From: Kytococcus schroeteri
Lineage (GTDB): Bacteria > Actinomycetota > Actinomycetes > Actinomycetales > Dermatophilaceae
Assembly: GCF_042433515.1 (NCBI RefSeq)
Contig: NZ_JBHLVH010000002.1
Coordinates: 85,698-149,697 of the forward strand
DNA: 64,000 bases
Direction of reading: 5' to 3'
The notes under the pieces are model-generated. The model did no database searches, was not told where the DNA came from, and saw only the letters and a program-made list of their open reading frames with translations. Positions 33,050-42,358 of this stretch are shown here, one piece after another. Each line of letters opens with the position of its first letter. Position 1 is the stretch's first letter. The position numbers and the translations under genes are program-made.

Positions 33050-34156
33050 TCAGCGGGCGGCGCGGCGCAGTGCGTCGAGGAAGACCGGGGCCGTCGCCTG
33101 CCAGCTGTGGTGGGTGACGGCCCGCGCGCGTCCCCGGGCCCCCATCGCGGTGCGGACAGCGGCGTCCTCGCGCCAGGCGAGGAGGGACGCCAGGGCCTCC
33201 TCGACGCCCTGCGGGCCGAAGGGCACCACCACGCCGCAGTCCGCGGCCTCCACCTCGGTCACGGCCAGCGGCAGCGGCGTGGTGACCACGGGCAGGCCGT
33301 GGGCCATGTACTCCAGCACCTTGGTGGGCATGGAGTGGCGGAAGTTGGGCAGGTCGCCCAGCAGGCTCACGCCGGCCAGGGCGCCGTCGAGCAGGCGGGC
33401 GGCCTCGGCGTTGGGCACGAAGCCGTGGTGCACCAGGTGGCCACGCTCGTGGGCGGCGGCCAGGTCCGCGGCGCACTCGCCCGTGGCGGGCCCGATGACG
33501 TGGAGCGTGCAGGTGCCGCCGGTGGCCTCGTGGAGGGCACGGCCCAGGGCCACGAGCTCGTCGCTGCCGCGCAGGCGCGTCACGTTGCCCAGGTAGACCA
33601 CGCGGTCGGTGCCCGGGGCGGGGGGCTCCTCGGCCGGGCAGGGGACGGTGTTGGGCACCACCGTGTGGTTTCCCGTGAAACGTCCTGCGTAGGCGTGCTC
33701 GGCGAGCAGCAGGGTGAGGCGACGTTCGGCCAGGCGCTCCACGGTGCGGACGGCCGCCGCGGCCCAGGTGCCGGTGGGCCCGGGCAGGTAGGAGCGCGTG
33801 GGCAGTGCGGCCGCCGGGTCCTCGTGGACGTCCCAGACCACGCGGTCGGCCACCCCGGAGAAGGGCACGGTGAGCAGCAGCTCCGGGTCGTGGAGGAGCA
33901 CCACGTCGTGCAGGGACCCCTCGGTGCGCACCACGTGGGCGGCGGCCAGCAGCGCGCGCAGTCGGCGGCGCCCCTGGGCCCGCGGCAGGTCGATGCCGTC
34001 CAGGCCCCCGCTGCCGTCGGGCACCGGGAGGCCGTGCGCGGTGAAGGAGGCCGCGTACGTGACCCGCCACCCCGCATCGAGCATAGCGGCCACCTGGCGC
34101 TCCCGGATGCGGGCGTCGCCGGGGTGGTGGACCGTGGTGACGACGAGGACGCGCAC
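33050..34156 (-). CDS. Glycosyltransferase, GT4-like
   Basis: 368 residues, GTG start. The N-terminus MRVLVVTTVHHPGDARIRERQVAAM and the acceptor-domain pattern are typical of GT-B enzymes. In the C-terminal half, RHSMPTKVLEYMAHGLPVV is the donor-site region, where the usual E-x7-E is partly changed. There are no membrane segments, so it acts at the cytoplasmic face. It is the last gene of the unit ugd-like dehydrogenase (35970), permease, ATPase, starting four bases after the ATPase stop. A one-mismatch parS-like sequence lies inside it (33668-33681). Confidence 0.85.
   Translation of the reverse strand: MRVLVVTTVHHPGDARIRERQVAAMLDAGWRVTYAASFTAHGLPVPDGSGGLDGIDLPRAQGRRRLRALLAAAHVVRTEGSLHDVVLLHDPELLLTVPFSGVADRVVWDVHEDPAAALPTRSYLPGPTGTWAAAAVRTVERLAERRLTLLLAEHAYAGRFTGNHTVVPNTVPCPAEEPPAPGTDRVVYLGNVTRLRGSDELVALGRALHEATGGTCTLHVIGPATGECAADLAAAHERGHLVHHGFVPNAEAARLLDGALAGVSLLGDLPNFRHSMPTKVLEYMAHGLPVVTTPLPLAVTEVEAADCGVVVPFGPQGVEEALASLLAWREDAAVRTAMGARGRARAVTHHSWQATAPVFLDALRRAAR
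33668..33681. other. parS-like sequence inside a glycosyltransferase gene
   Basis: GTTTCCCGTGAAAC differs from the parS core at one central position. It lies 13 kb from the parB-proximal sites. A change in the central CACGTG usually weakens ParB binding, so function is doubtful. Confidence 0.35.
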
Positions 34157-34160
34157 GGGA

Positions 34161-35045
34161 TCAGGCCTGGGGCGGCTGGGCGGGCTTCTGCGAGGGCTTC
34201 TGGCCCTGCTGTGCGGCAGGCTTGGCCGGGGCCTTCTGCTGCGGCTTCTTGGCGGCAGGCTTCCGGGCCCCGGGGCCGGCCTTCTCGTAGGCCTTCATGA
34301 CCTCCTCCACCGGGCCGTCCTGCTTGATGACGCCGGAGTCCAGCCAGATGGCGCGGTCGCACTGCTTGCGGATCATGGCGTTGGAGTGGCTCACCATGAA
34401 CACCGTGCCTGCCTGCTCGCGGATCTCCGCGATGCGCTTCTGCGCGCGGTCGCGGAAGTCCGCGTCACCGGTGGCCAGCGCCTCGTCCACGACCAGCACG
34501 TCGGGGACCACCGCGGTGGAGATGGCGAAGCGCAGGCGGGCGGCCATGCCCGAGGAGTAGGCCTTCATCGGCAGGTTCACGGCGTCGCCGAGGCCGGAGA
34601 AGGCGATGATGTCGTCCAGCCGCTCGTCGACCTCGTGGCGTGACATGCCCAGGGCCTGGCAGCCGATCTGGATGTTGCGCACGCCCGAGAGCGTGGGCAT
34701 GAGCACCGCGTTGACGCCCAGCAGCGTGCTGCGCCCCTGCACCCAGATGCGGCCCGAGGAGGGCGGCAGCAGGCCCGCGATGGCGCGCAGCAGGGTGGAC
34801 TTGCCCGAGCCGTTGCGGCCGATGAGGCCGATGGACTCGCCGCGGTGGGCCACCAGGCTCACGCCGCGCACGGCGTGCACCTCGTCCTGCCCACCACCGA
34901 CCATGCGGTGCCCGGCGCGGGCCAGGGCGCTGCGGCGGCCCTCGCCGGTGTTCTGGGCGGCGCGGTGCTCGCCCGTGCCGTAGATGCGGTAGTGGATGTC
35001 GACGTGGTCGACCACCACCGTGGGGACCCGCTCAGCCGCGTCCAT
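34161..35045 (-). CDS. Polysaccharide ABC exporter ATPase (TagH/Wzt-like)
   Basis: 294 residues, ATG start overlapping the permease end by 14 bases. Walker A is GRNGSGKST, the signature is YSSGMAARLRFA and Walker B is VLVVDEALATGD. The stretch of about 45 residues before HAVRGVSL is the usual insertion in this subfamily. Instead of a Wzt carbohydrate-binding domain it ends in a Lys/Pro/Gln/Ala tail (about 45 residues), so it resembles teichoic-acid-type TagH in length. It powers export of an undecaprenyl-linked glycan through the permease encoded upstream. Confidence 0.93.
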   Translation of the reverse strand: MDAAERVPTVVVDHVDIHYRIYGTGEHRAAQNTGEGRRSALARAGHRMVGGGQDEVHAVRGVSLVAHRGESIGLIGRNGSGKSTLLRAIAGLLPPSSGRIWVQGRSTLLGVNAVLMPTLSGVRNIQIGCQALGMSRHEVDERLDDIIAFSGLGDAVNLPMKAYSSGMAARLRFAISTAVVPDVLVVDEALATGDADFRDRAQKRIAEIREQAGTVFMVSHSNAMIRKQCDRAIWLDSGVIKQDGPVEEVMKAYEKAGPGARKPAAKKPQQKAPAKPAAQQGQKPSQKPAQPPQA

Positions 35046-35973
35046 AGGTGCCCTCCCCCCGCCAGAACCAGATGAGGCCGCCCAGCGGCAGCACGACGGC
35101 CCAGAACAGGCCGGCCAGCCAGGTGACGGGGTCCACGGCGGTCTCGCCCAGGAGGCTCTCGCGGACCAGCGTCATCATCACGGCCACCGGCTGGTAGGTC
35201 ATCACCACGGCCAGCCAGTGCGGGGCACCGGCGGCGCCCAGGTAGTGGTCCACGCTGTAGAAGACGCCCGAGACGTAGCGCAGCAGGCGGATGACCAGCG
35301 GGATGAGGTTGGCGGCGTCGCGCGAGTCGTGCACCAGCCGCGCGAAGACCATGCCGATGCCCAGCGACATGCTCGCGATGAGCAGCAGGGCCACGGGGAA
35401 GAGGAGCCACTCGGCATCGGGCCGCTCCCCGGTGGCCAGCATGATGACCAGCAGCACCGCGAAGGTGGGCACGGCGGCGATGAGCTCCGTGGTCACCTTG
35501 GAGATGGGCAGCAGCACGCGCGGGAAGGACAACGAGCGCACCAGCTGCATGGAGCCGGTGACCGCCCGGGCGCCCTGGCTCATCACCGTGGACAGGAACA
35601 CGAAGGTGAAGATGCCCGCGGTGAGGAAGCCGACGAAGTTCTGGGTGCCACCGCGGGTGTCCAGCAGCAGGCCGAAGATCAGGAAGTAGGCGCCGGCCAG
35701 CATCACCGGGTTGAGCACCGCCCACACCTGGCCCAGGCGGGACTCCTGCGTCTTGGCGTAGGCCTGCGCGGTGGAGAGGGTCCACAGGAACTGGCGGCGG
35801 CTCCACAGGTCGCGCAGGTACTCGCCCAGCGGGGGACGGTGGCCCACGCGGCGCAGGCCGTTGGCGCGCGCGATGGCCTCGAGCTCGGCCGAGGACAGCG
35901 AACCGCCGGCGGAGGGGGTCTGGGGGGACGGCCCTCCGCCGGCGGTGGGGACCCCGGCGGGGTCGGGGGTCAC
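35032..35973 (-). CDS. Polysaccharide ABC-2 exporter permease (TagG/Wzm-like)
   Basis: 313 residues from the GTG at 35973, overlapping the stop of the dehydrogenase by four bases. About 50 disordered residues precede LRDLWSRRQFLWTL, an amphipathic interface helix. Six transmembrane segments follow (for example LNPVMLAGAYFLIFGLLL, AGIFTFVFLSTVMS, VPTFAVLLVIMLATG, LLLIASMSLGIGMVFARL), and the family ending WFWRGEGTYGRG is present. With the ATPase it forms the channel exporting the locus product across the membrane. Confidence 0.93.
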   Translation of the reverse strand: MTPDPAGVPTAGGGPSPQTPSAGGSLSSAELEAIARANGLRRVGHRPPLGEYLRDLWSRRQFLWTLSTAQAYAKTQESRLGQVWAVLNPVMLAGAYFLIFGLLLDTRGGTQNFVGFLTAGIFTFVFLSTVMSQGARAVTGSMQLVRSLSFPRVLLPISKVTTELIAAVPTFAVLLVIMLATGERPDAEWLLFPVALLLIASMSLGIGMVFARLVHDSRDAANLIPLVIRLLRYVSGVFYSVDHYLGAAGAPHWLAVVMTYQPVAVMMTLVRESLLGETAVDPVTWLAGLFWAVVLPLGGLIWFWRGEGTYGRG

Positions 35974-37235
35974 AGGCGCTGGCTGGTCTCGGTGTCGGTG
36001 GTGACGCCGCGGGTGTCGAGCATGCGGGTGGCCGCCTCGGCCAGGGCCTGCACGTCGTACTCCTTGTGATTCTGCACCAGGATGGTCAGGTCGGCGTCCT
36101 TGACGCCCTGCAGGGCGTCGGTGACCTTGGTGGCCTGGTCGCCCAGGGCGCGCCACTGCTCGACCTTGGGGTCGTGGAACTGGACGTTCGCGCCCTTGGC
36201 CGCGAGGGCCTTGGCCAGCGGCACGGCCGGCGACTCGCGCTGGTCGGCGATGTTCGGCTTGTAGGTGACGCCCAGCAGCAGCACGGTGGCGCCCTTGAGG
36301 GCCTTGCCGTCCTCGTTCAGGGCGTCCTGCGCGCGGGAGACCACGTAGGTGGGCATCTGGGAGTTGATCTCCTGGGCGAGCTCCACGAAGCGGAAGGGGT
36401 AGCCCAGGCGGGAGCGCACGTTGTGGGACAGGTAGTTCGGGTCGATCGGGATGCAGTGGCCGCCGACGCCCGGGCCGGGGTAGAAGGCCTGGAAGCCGAA
36501 GGGCTTGGACTTGGCGGCGTCGATGACGTCCCACAGGTCGATGCCCAGGTCGTGGCAGAAGCGGGCCATCTCGTTGACCAGGGCGATGTTGATGTGCCGG
36601 TAGGTGTTCTCCAGCAGCTTGGCGGTCTCGGCCTCGCGGGTGCCCTTGGCACGGACCACGGTGTCGACGAACTGCTCGTAGAACGCCGCGGCGGCGTCGC
36701 CGCCCTCGGGGGTGAAGCCACCGACGACCTTGGGGGTGTTCTTGGCGCCGAACTTCTCGTTGCCCGGGTCGATGCGCTCGGGGGAGAAGGCCAGGTGGAA
36801 GTCCTTGCCGGCGGTCAGGCCGGAGAGCTCCTCGAGGATCGGGCGGACGACCTCGTCGGTGGTGCCCGGGTAGGTGGTGGACTCCAGGATGACCGTGGTG
36901 CCGGGCTTGAGGTTGCGGCCGATGGCGGCGGTGGCGCCCTCGACGGCGCGCAGGTCGGGGCCGCCCTCGTCGGACAGGGGGGTGGGCACGCAGATCACGA
37001 TGGTCTTGGCGCCGGCCATGCGGGTCTCGTCGGTGCTGGCCTCGTAGCCGGCGGCGAGCATCTCGGCGATGTCGGCGTCGGAGAGGTCGTCGACGTGGGA
37101 GACCCCGGAGTTCAGGGCGTCCACCAGCGACTGGGTGATGTCGTAGCCGACCACCTTCAGCCCGGCCCGGGTCGCTTCCTGCGCCAGGGGGAGGCCGACA
37201 TAGCCCTGCCCGACGATCACAACATCAGCAGTCAC
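35970..37235 (-). CDS. Nucleotide-sugar dehydrogenase (WecC/WbpA type)
   Basis: 421 residues, GTG start with AAGGAG upstream. Rossmann motif VVIVGQGYVGLPLAQEATRAG. SPERIDPGN and the catalytic Cys in GPGVGGHCIPIDPNYL are diagnostic of the UDP-ManNAc/UDP-GlcNAc dehydrogenase branch, distinct from the UDP-glucose dehydrogenase at 31700. It oxidises C6 of an N-acetylated UDP-sugar to the uronic acid. It is the first gene of the unit with permease, ATPase and GT4. The exact substrate cannot be fixed from sequence. Confidence 0.92.
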   Translation of the reverse strand: MTADVVIVGQGYVGLPLAQEATRAGLKVVGYDITQSLVDALNSGVSHVDDLSDADIAEMLAAGYEASTDETRMAGAKTIVICVPTPLSDEGGPDLRAVEGATAAIGRNLKPGTTVILESTTYPGTTDEVVRPILEELSGLTAGKDFHLAFSPERIDPGNEKFGAKNTPKVVGGFTPEGGDAAAAFYEQFVDTVVRAKGTREAETAKLLENTYRHINIALVNEMARFCHDLGIDLWDVIDAAKSKPFGFQAFYPGPGVGGHCIPIDPNYLSHNVRSRLGYPFRFVELAQEINSQMPTYVVSRAQDALNEDGKALKGATVLLLGVTYKPNIADQRESPAVPLAKALAAKGANVQFHDPKVEQWRALGDQATKVTDALQGVKDADLTILVQNHKEYDVQALAEAATRMLDTRGVTTDTETSQRL

Positions 37236-37363
37236 GAGAACTCCTTCTCAGTTCTGCCTGCGCAGATGGCAGGCCACACTCGTCGCGGTCATGCTACCCG
37301 CGCCGGGTGGCGCAGGAAGGGTTTCTGGGGTGTCGACCATGTGATCATGCCGACGCGCCGGGC

Positions 37364-37987
37364 TCAACGGCCGGGGGTGCGCGGGCGCAGGAAGCCGCGG
37401 GAACGCGCGGCGCGCGCCTCCCGGGCGACCCGCTGGCGGGCGGCCACCGTGCGCAGCGCCAGGAGGTGCTCGGGCGCCAGCCCGGCCGCGTCGGCGCGCA
37501 GCACGGAGGTGGCACCGAAGCCGGTGAGCAGGTCGGCCACCCGCTGCGCCAGGACCTCGGGGCCGGTGGCGTGGGCGGGCACGAGGTCGAACGGGCAGCC
37601 GGTGGCGCGTGCCGCGGCCGCGGCGGCCTCACTGGCCAGGAACACGGGGCGGAACCACGGCTCGGCCAGCTGCTGGCGGGCCACGGCGGCCAGGGCCTGC
37701 TCCTCCTCGGCCCCCAGGTGGTGGGTCTCCACGCCGACCACCGGCCAGCGCTCCGGGCCGGGGTCCTCGGGGAAGGCCGCCCGGCGCGCCTCCACGGCGG
37801 CCGGCGGCGTGGCCAGCGGCAGGATCCGCTCGTCCCCCTCCAGGGCGGCCAGCCGGCTCAGTGCGTCCACGAGCACCGGCTGGGAGCGCACCACCTCGGT
37901 GACCGAGTGGACGCCGCGCTGCAGCACGGGCTGGGAGCGCACCAGGCGCGCGCCCTGCTTGGCGAGGTCGGTGAGTCGGTCAGCCAC
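37364..37987 (-). CDS. Protein of unknown function in the polysaccharide locus
   Basis: 207 residues, GTG start overlapping the preceding glycosyltransferase stop by 8 bases, so it is very likely a real, coupled gene. The N-terminal 45 residues carry a duplicated phrase (LVRSQPVL at about 15-22 and VVRSQPVL at about 32-39). The rest contains a possible alpha/beta fold (WPVVGVETHHLG, WFRPVFLAS, CPFDLVPAHATG, ATSVLRADAAG) and a basic C-terminal tail (RGFLRPRTPGR). No membrane segment or family is recognised. A partner of the glycosyltransferase just upstream is plausible. Confidence 0.7.
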   Translation of the reverse strand: MADRLTDLAKQGARLVRSQPVLQRGVHSVTEVVRSQPVLVDALSRLAALEGDERILPLATPPAAVEARRAAFPEDPGPERWPVVGVETHHLGAEEEQALAAVARQQLAEPWFRPVFLASEAAAAAARATGCPFDLVPAHATGPEVLAQRVADLLTGFGATSVLRADAAGLAPEHLLALRTVAARQRVAREARAARSRGFLRPRTPGR

Positions 37988-39092
37988 GGCGCACCTCCTG
38001 CACCACGTCGGCGATGGTGGCCGCGGCGTCGGCGGCGCCGTTGCCCGGGTCCGACGCGGCGGCGGTGCGCGCCATCGCGGGGCCCTCGGCGAGCAGGCGG
38101 TCCACGGCGACGGCCGCTGCGGCCGGCGTCACCTCCGGCAGGTCCACCGCCCAACCGGACGCGCCGGCGTGCCCGGTGCGGGCGGCCTGGTCGTCGAGGT
38201 TGGTGTCGGTGTTGGGCACGAAGGCGCTCGGCAGGCCCAGGCGCAGCGACTCGTGGAAGCTGTTGTACCCGCCGGCCACGAAGGCCAGGTCGAAGGCGCC
38301 GAAGCAGCGGGAGATGGGGAAGTCGCGCACCACGTGCACGTCCGTGGCGTCCACGGCGCGCTCGGCGATGGCCGGCTGCGTGACGCACACGCCGATGCCG
38401 CGCTCCCGCAGCGCCGCCGAGACCGCGCCCACCGCGTCGGAGGTGTCGTTGATGTTGCCGGCGCCCAGGGACACCAGCGCCAGACGGCCCTGCACGGGCA
38501 GGCCCAGGTGGCGGCGGGCCTCGTCGGGGTCGAGCAGGTCGTCGCGGTCCACCAGGGTCACCGGGCCCACGCGGTGCACGCGGGGGTCCTGCACGCCGGC
38601 GGTGGCGCCCGCATCGGCGGCGGCGGAGAGGTCACCGGGCTCGATGACGCGCGCGAACCAGTCGGTCTTCTCCAGCTGGTCGGTGTTGCGGCCCGGCTTC
38701 CACATGCCGCGGCGCGACCAGATCCACCGGGTGTCGCCGAAGGCCTCCACGGCGGCGTCGATGCCGCGGTAGGGGTGGGTGCCGTCGAAGACGACGACGT
38801 CCGGGCGGACGCGTTCCATCACGTCGTGCAGGCGCTGGGCGAAGAAGCGGCGCCACTCCACCGAGCGCATGCCCGTGGCGCCGGTGCTGGGCAGGTACTC
38901 GGTGTCGTAGCCGAGCGTGCGCACCATCGGGGCCGCGGTGGACAACGAGAGGAACGAGACCTCCACGCCGGGCAGGGCCGCCGGCAGGTGCCGGGCGTAG
39001 GCCAGCAGGCGGGTGAGGTGGCCCATGCCGGCGCCGTTGCTGCTCATCATGAGCACGCGCGGGCGGTCGGCGGGCAGGCTGGCGGGGCTCAC
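37980..39092 (-). CDS. Glycosyltransferase, GT-B fold (MurG/GT28-like)
   Basis: 370 residues, GTG overlapping the stop of the large glycosyltransferase by four bases. The N-terminal loop SSNGAGMGHLTRLLAYAR is the glycine-rich acceptor-side loop of MurG-like enzymes; the donor site region is FVAGGYNSFHESLRLGLPSAFVPN near residue 275-300. Cytoplasmic, no membrane helix. It probably adds one sugar in the locus glycan; donor and acceptor are not predictable. It is sandwiched in the unit 42761-37364 with coupled overlaps. Confidence 0.85.
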   Translation of the reverse strand: MSPASLPADRPRVLMMSSNGAGMGHLTRLLAYARHLPAALPGVEVSFLSLSTAAPMVRTLGYDTEYLPSTGATGMRSVEWRRFFAQRLHDVMERVRPDVVVFDGTHPYRGIDAAVEAFGDTRWIWSRRGMWKPGRNTDQLEKTDWFARVIEPGDLSAAADAGATAGVQDPRVHRVGPVTLVDRDDLLDPDEARRHLGLPVQGRLALVSLGAGNINDTSDAVGAVSAALRERGIGVCVTQPAIAERAVDATDVHVVRDFPISRCFGAFDLAFVAGGYNSFHESLRLGLPSAFVPNTDTNLDDQAARTGHAGASGWAVDLPEVTPAAAAVAVDRLLAEGPAMARTAAASDPGNGAADAAATIADVVQEVRRG

Positions 39093-42000
39093 GCGGCCTC
39101 CTGGGGCGGGGCCAGCACGGAGACGCGCTGGGGCGAGGGGGCCAGGGCGCGCCAGACCAGGCCCGAGGCGAGCGGCCCGGTGGGCAGCTGCAGGGCCACG
39201 GTGCGGCCGTCCACCTCGGTGGTGGTGCCGCGGGGCACCAGGGCGGCCACCTCGCCGTCGCGCAGGAGCACCACGGCGCGGGTGCCGGGCACGCGCTGGG
39301 CGGCCTCGAGGGCGGCCTGCTCGCCGGCACCGGACGCGGTGGCCGCCGCGTGGGCACCCAGGGCAGCCTGCACGGCCTCGGGGGAGCCCACGGCCGCCAG
39401 CGCGTCGGCGCGTTCGCCGTCGGCCGGGCGGCGCAGCGGCATGGTGCGGGCCACGAGGCGGGGGTCAGGGTGGGCCGGGCCGTCCACGGCCACCTCCAGG
39501 GGCAGGCGCGGGTCGCCGGTGGGGGCCACCGTGACCACGACCGGCACCGCGGGGACGTCGGGGGCCGGGTCGCCCGTGGTCGGGGCGTCGGGCGCGGGGC
39601 GGTCGGCGGCCTCGGCACCGGCGGCGACATCGGGCCCCTCCGGCGTGGGCGGGCCGACGAGCCCCTCCACGTGCTGGGTGAACGACGCCCGCGAGTAGCG
39701 CTCGGCCACCACGCGCAGCTGGTGCTCCACCCGTTCCCGGTAGGCGACCGGGTCGGCCAGCAGGCGCTGCACCACCGCCGGCACCTCGTCGGGCTCGGCG
39801 TAGAGCAGCAGGTCGCCGAAGGTCTCGCGGTGCTTGGGGATGGTCACCACCGGCACGCCGCTGGCCGCGGCCTCGAGCAGGGTGCGGCCGAAGGCCTCGT
39901 GGGCGTCCGGGTTGTCCACGTAGACGAACACGTCCGTGCCGGCCAGGAACTCCTCCACCGGCATCGCGCCGTGGGGCAGCAGCTCCCAGGCGGGCTGCGG
40001 GGCGGGGCGGCCGGCGGCCGTGGCCTCGGCGCGCAGGCGCTTGACCGTGCGCGGGGCGCCCATCATCCGTACGTGCACGCCCGGGCCGAGGTCATAGGCC
40101 GCGGCGAGCGTCTCCCAGGTGGTGGGGAACTTGATGCGGTCGTCGCGCGAGTAGCGGCCCACCACGGGCACCGTCGGCAGCGGCGCGTCGGGGTCGCGGG
40201 TGGGCCAGGTGGCGGTGTCCACCAGGCCCGGGTCGTCCCAGTCGGTGAGCGCGGTCGTGTGCTCGCGCAGGATGGTGCGGATGCTGGGGCCCTGCGGCGC
40301 CCACAACGGTTCGGTGCCGAAGAGTTCGCGGGCGTGCGCCTCCACCGTCGGCACGGTGTAGCGCTGGTCCGTGCCGTCGCGCTCGGCGGGGGCCTGGTTG
40401 GCCACGATCACCAGGTGGCGGGGCCGGACGGCGGACGGCTGGCCGTGCTTGTCCACCGGCGCGTGCGGCGGGTACTGCAGGATCGGCGGGTAGCGCAGCA
40501 ACAGCAGGTCCACGTCCACCGCGTCGTCCAGGTGCACCAGGCGCACGCGTCCGGCATCGAGGAGCTCCTGCACCGGCGCGCACAGCGGGTCGTCGGTGGT
40601 GCGCATGAAGCGCAGCGCCTCCAGGTGCATGACGCCCACGGAGTGCCCGGCCTCGAGCAGGCTGTGGATCTCCTCCATCATCGAGCGCTGCGGACCGCCG
40701 TAGCGGCGCCAGTCACCGGCCACCACCACCTCCACGTGGGGGCGGGCGGCCTCGGGGACCTTCACCGCCGAGCTCCAGCGGTGCGGGCCGGCGATCCGTG
40801 GCGGGCCATCGGGGTCCAGCCAGGGGTCGTCGCCCTGCTTGATGGCGGCGTGCCAGCTGGCGTACGCGTTCTTGTACTCGTGGCGCGAGGAGTGGCGCCA
40901 GCCGCGGGTGAAGTCCGCCGCGGAGAGCGAGCCCGCGTCGGTGCGCATGAGCACCAGCACGTGCTCGGTCTGCAGCACCTCGGCGCCGGTGGCGGCCTCC
41001 AACCGGCGCGCGTACTCGGTGTCGGCGGCCTTGCGCACGGGGTCGAAGAAGCCGATGCGGGAGACGCCGCCCACCATCGGCACCATGAGCGAGGGGGCGC
41101 AGGAGATGGCGCCCGGGTAGCCGGGGCGGGTGATGCGCAGGTCGTCGCCGATGCGCAGGGCGCGCTGCCGGGTGGCGATGGCGGGGGCCAGCGACGGGTC
41201 GTCCGGCGTGAGCAGCGGGCGCACACCGGCCTCGAGCAGCTCCGGGTGGGCCCAGTCGTCGCTGTCGAGCACCACGATGGCGTCGCCCGTGGCGCGGCGG
41301 ATGGCCGTGTTGCGGCAGCGGTAGGTGCCGCCGTTGACGGCCTTGCGCACCACGTGGATGCGGGGGTCCAGGTCCTCGATGGCCTCGAGCACGCCGGGGG
41401 TGGGGGCCGGGGAGGCGTCGTCGACGACGAGCAGCTCCCAGTTCTGCCAGGTCTGCGACACCATCGAGCGGGCGGCCAGGAGCACCTCCGGGCCGGGGTT
41501 GAACGCGCTCATGATGACGGTGACGCGGAAGGGGTGGTCCACCGGCGTGCCGCCCTCGCCGACGAGGCGGTCGAAGGGGGTGCGCAGCAGGCTGTCGGCG
41601 TCCAGGCCGTGGCCGGCCAGCCAGGCGCGGTCGAACAGGTCGTCCACGTCGCCCAGGCGCACCGTGGCGCCCAGCCCGGCGCCGAGGCGGCCGGAGAACT
41701 CCTGCCACCAGCGCTCGTGGGCGGCGGGCTCGGGGCGGGCACCCACCCCGCTGCCGTCGGCGGTGCGCCACGGGTTGAGCAGGTCGATGGCGGAGAGCTC
41801 GCTGGGCTCGGGGGTGCCGGCGCCCCGGTCGATGACGGTGCGGGCCCGCTCGGCGTCGCCGGGGGCCTGCCGGACCACGAGCAGCTGGGACCACAGGTCC
41901 GCGGCCGCCTTGGCCGGGTGCCTGCCGTCGCTCAGCGTGTGGGCCAGGGAGAACAGGCCCAGGGCGGCCGAGACGTCCTCGGGCGTGGCGAGTTGCAGCG

Positions 42001-42358
42001 CCACCACGCGGGCGTACTGGGTGAGCAGCGCCGGGTCCGGGTCCGGCAGGGCGCCGGTGGCCTCGGGCGCGTCGGCGGGCAGCTCCCCGGCATCGATGCG
42101 GCGGCCCAGGTCCTCCAGCTGCGCGGGCGTGGTGCCCTCGCCGCCGGCCAGCAGGGCCAGCACGGCGCGGCCGGCCACCGACTTGGTGCGCAGCAGCGTC
42201 GCCACCAGGCGGTCCGGGTGGCGGCTCGCGTGATCGGCGTGGTCGGCGGCCACCGCCTCGTCGGTGAGCGGGCGGGGTGCGGCCGCCGTCGGCGCCGCCA
42301 CCGTGGGGGCGGGTCCCGCTGCGCCGGGGGTGGACGGCGTCAGGCGCTCAGCGGTCAT
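39089..42358 (-). CDS. Large bifunctional glycosyltransferase (GT2 plus GT4-like domains)
   Basis: 1089 residues, ATG. Residues 30-265 form an Ala-rich helical N-terminal region. A GT2 domain (about 275-500) has VTVIMSAFNPGPEVLLAARS and the metal-binding DSDDW (365-369). A GT-B domain follows (about 550-910) with an N-half starting VEVVVAGDWRRYGG and a donor half with HEAFGRTLLEAAASGVPVV. The last 150 residues are Pro/Ala-rich and then beta-like. The protein probably adds two sugars in succession. It overlaps the small membrane protein gene by 11 bases, and its closest visible relative is the divergent gene at 42983. Confidence 0.85.
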   Translation of the reverse strand: MTAERLTPSTPGAAGPAPTVAAPTAAAPRPLTDEAVAADHADHASRHPDRLVATLLRTKSVAGRAVLALLAGGEGTTPAQLEDLGRRIDAGELPADAPEATGALPDPDPALLTQYARVVALQLATPEDVSAALGLFSLAHTLSDGRHPAKAAADLWSQLLVVRQAPGDAERARTVIDRGAGTPEPSELSAIDLLNPWRTADGSGVGARPEPAAHERWWQEFSGRLGAGLGATVRLGDVDDLFDRAWLAGHGLDADSLLRTPFDRLVGEGGTPVDHPFRVTVIMSAFNPGPEVLLAARSMVSQTWQNWELLVVDDASPAPTPGVLEAIEDLDPRIHVVRKAVNGGTYRCRNTAIRRATGDAIVVLDSDDWAHPELLEAGVRPLLTPDDPSLAPAIATRQRALRIGDDLRITRPGYPGAISCAPSLMVPMVGGVSRIGFFDPVRKAADTEYARRLEAATGAEVLQTEHVLVLMRTDAGSLSAADFTRGWRHSSRHEYKNAYASWHAAIKQGDDPWLDPDGPPRIAGPHRWSSAVKVPEAARPHVEVVVAGDWRRYGGPQRSMMEEIHSLLEAGHSVGVMHLEALRFMRTTDDPLCAPVQELLDAGRVRLVHLDDAVDVDLLLLRYPPILQYPPHAPVDKHGQPSAVRPRHLVIVANQAPAERDGTDQRYTVPTVEAHARELFGTEPLWAPQGPSIRTILREHTTALTDWDDPGLVDTATWPTRDPDAPLPTVPVVGRYSRDDRIKFPTTWETLAAAYDLGPGVHVRMMGAPRTVKRLRAEATAAGRPAPQPAWELLPHGAMPVEEFLAGTDVFVYVDNPDAHEAFGRTLLEAAASGVPVVTIPKHRETFGDLLLYAEPDEVPAVVQRLLADPVAYRERVEHQLRVVAERYSRASFTQHVEGLVGPPTPEGPDVAAGAEAADRPAPDAPTTGDPAPDVPAVPVVVTVAPTGDPRLPLEVAVDGPAHPDPRLVARTMPLRRPADGERADALAAVGSPEAVQAALGAHAAATASGAGEQAALEAAQRVPGTRAVVLLRDGEVAALVPRGTTTEVDGRTVALQLPTGPLASGLVWRALAPSPQRVSVLAPPQEAA

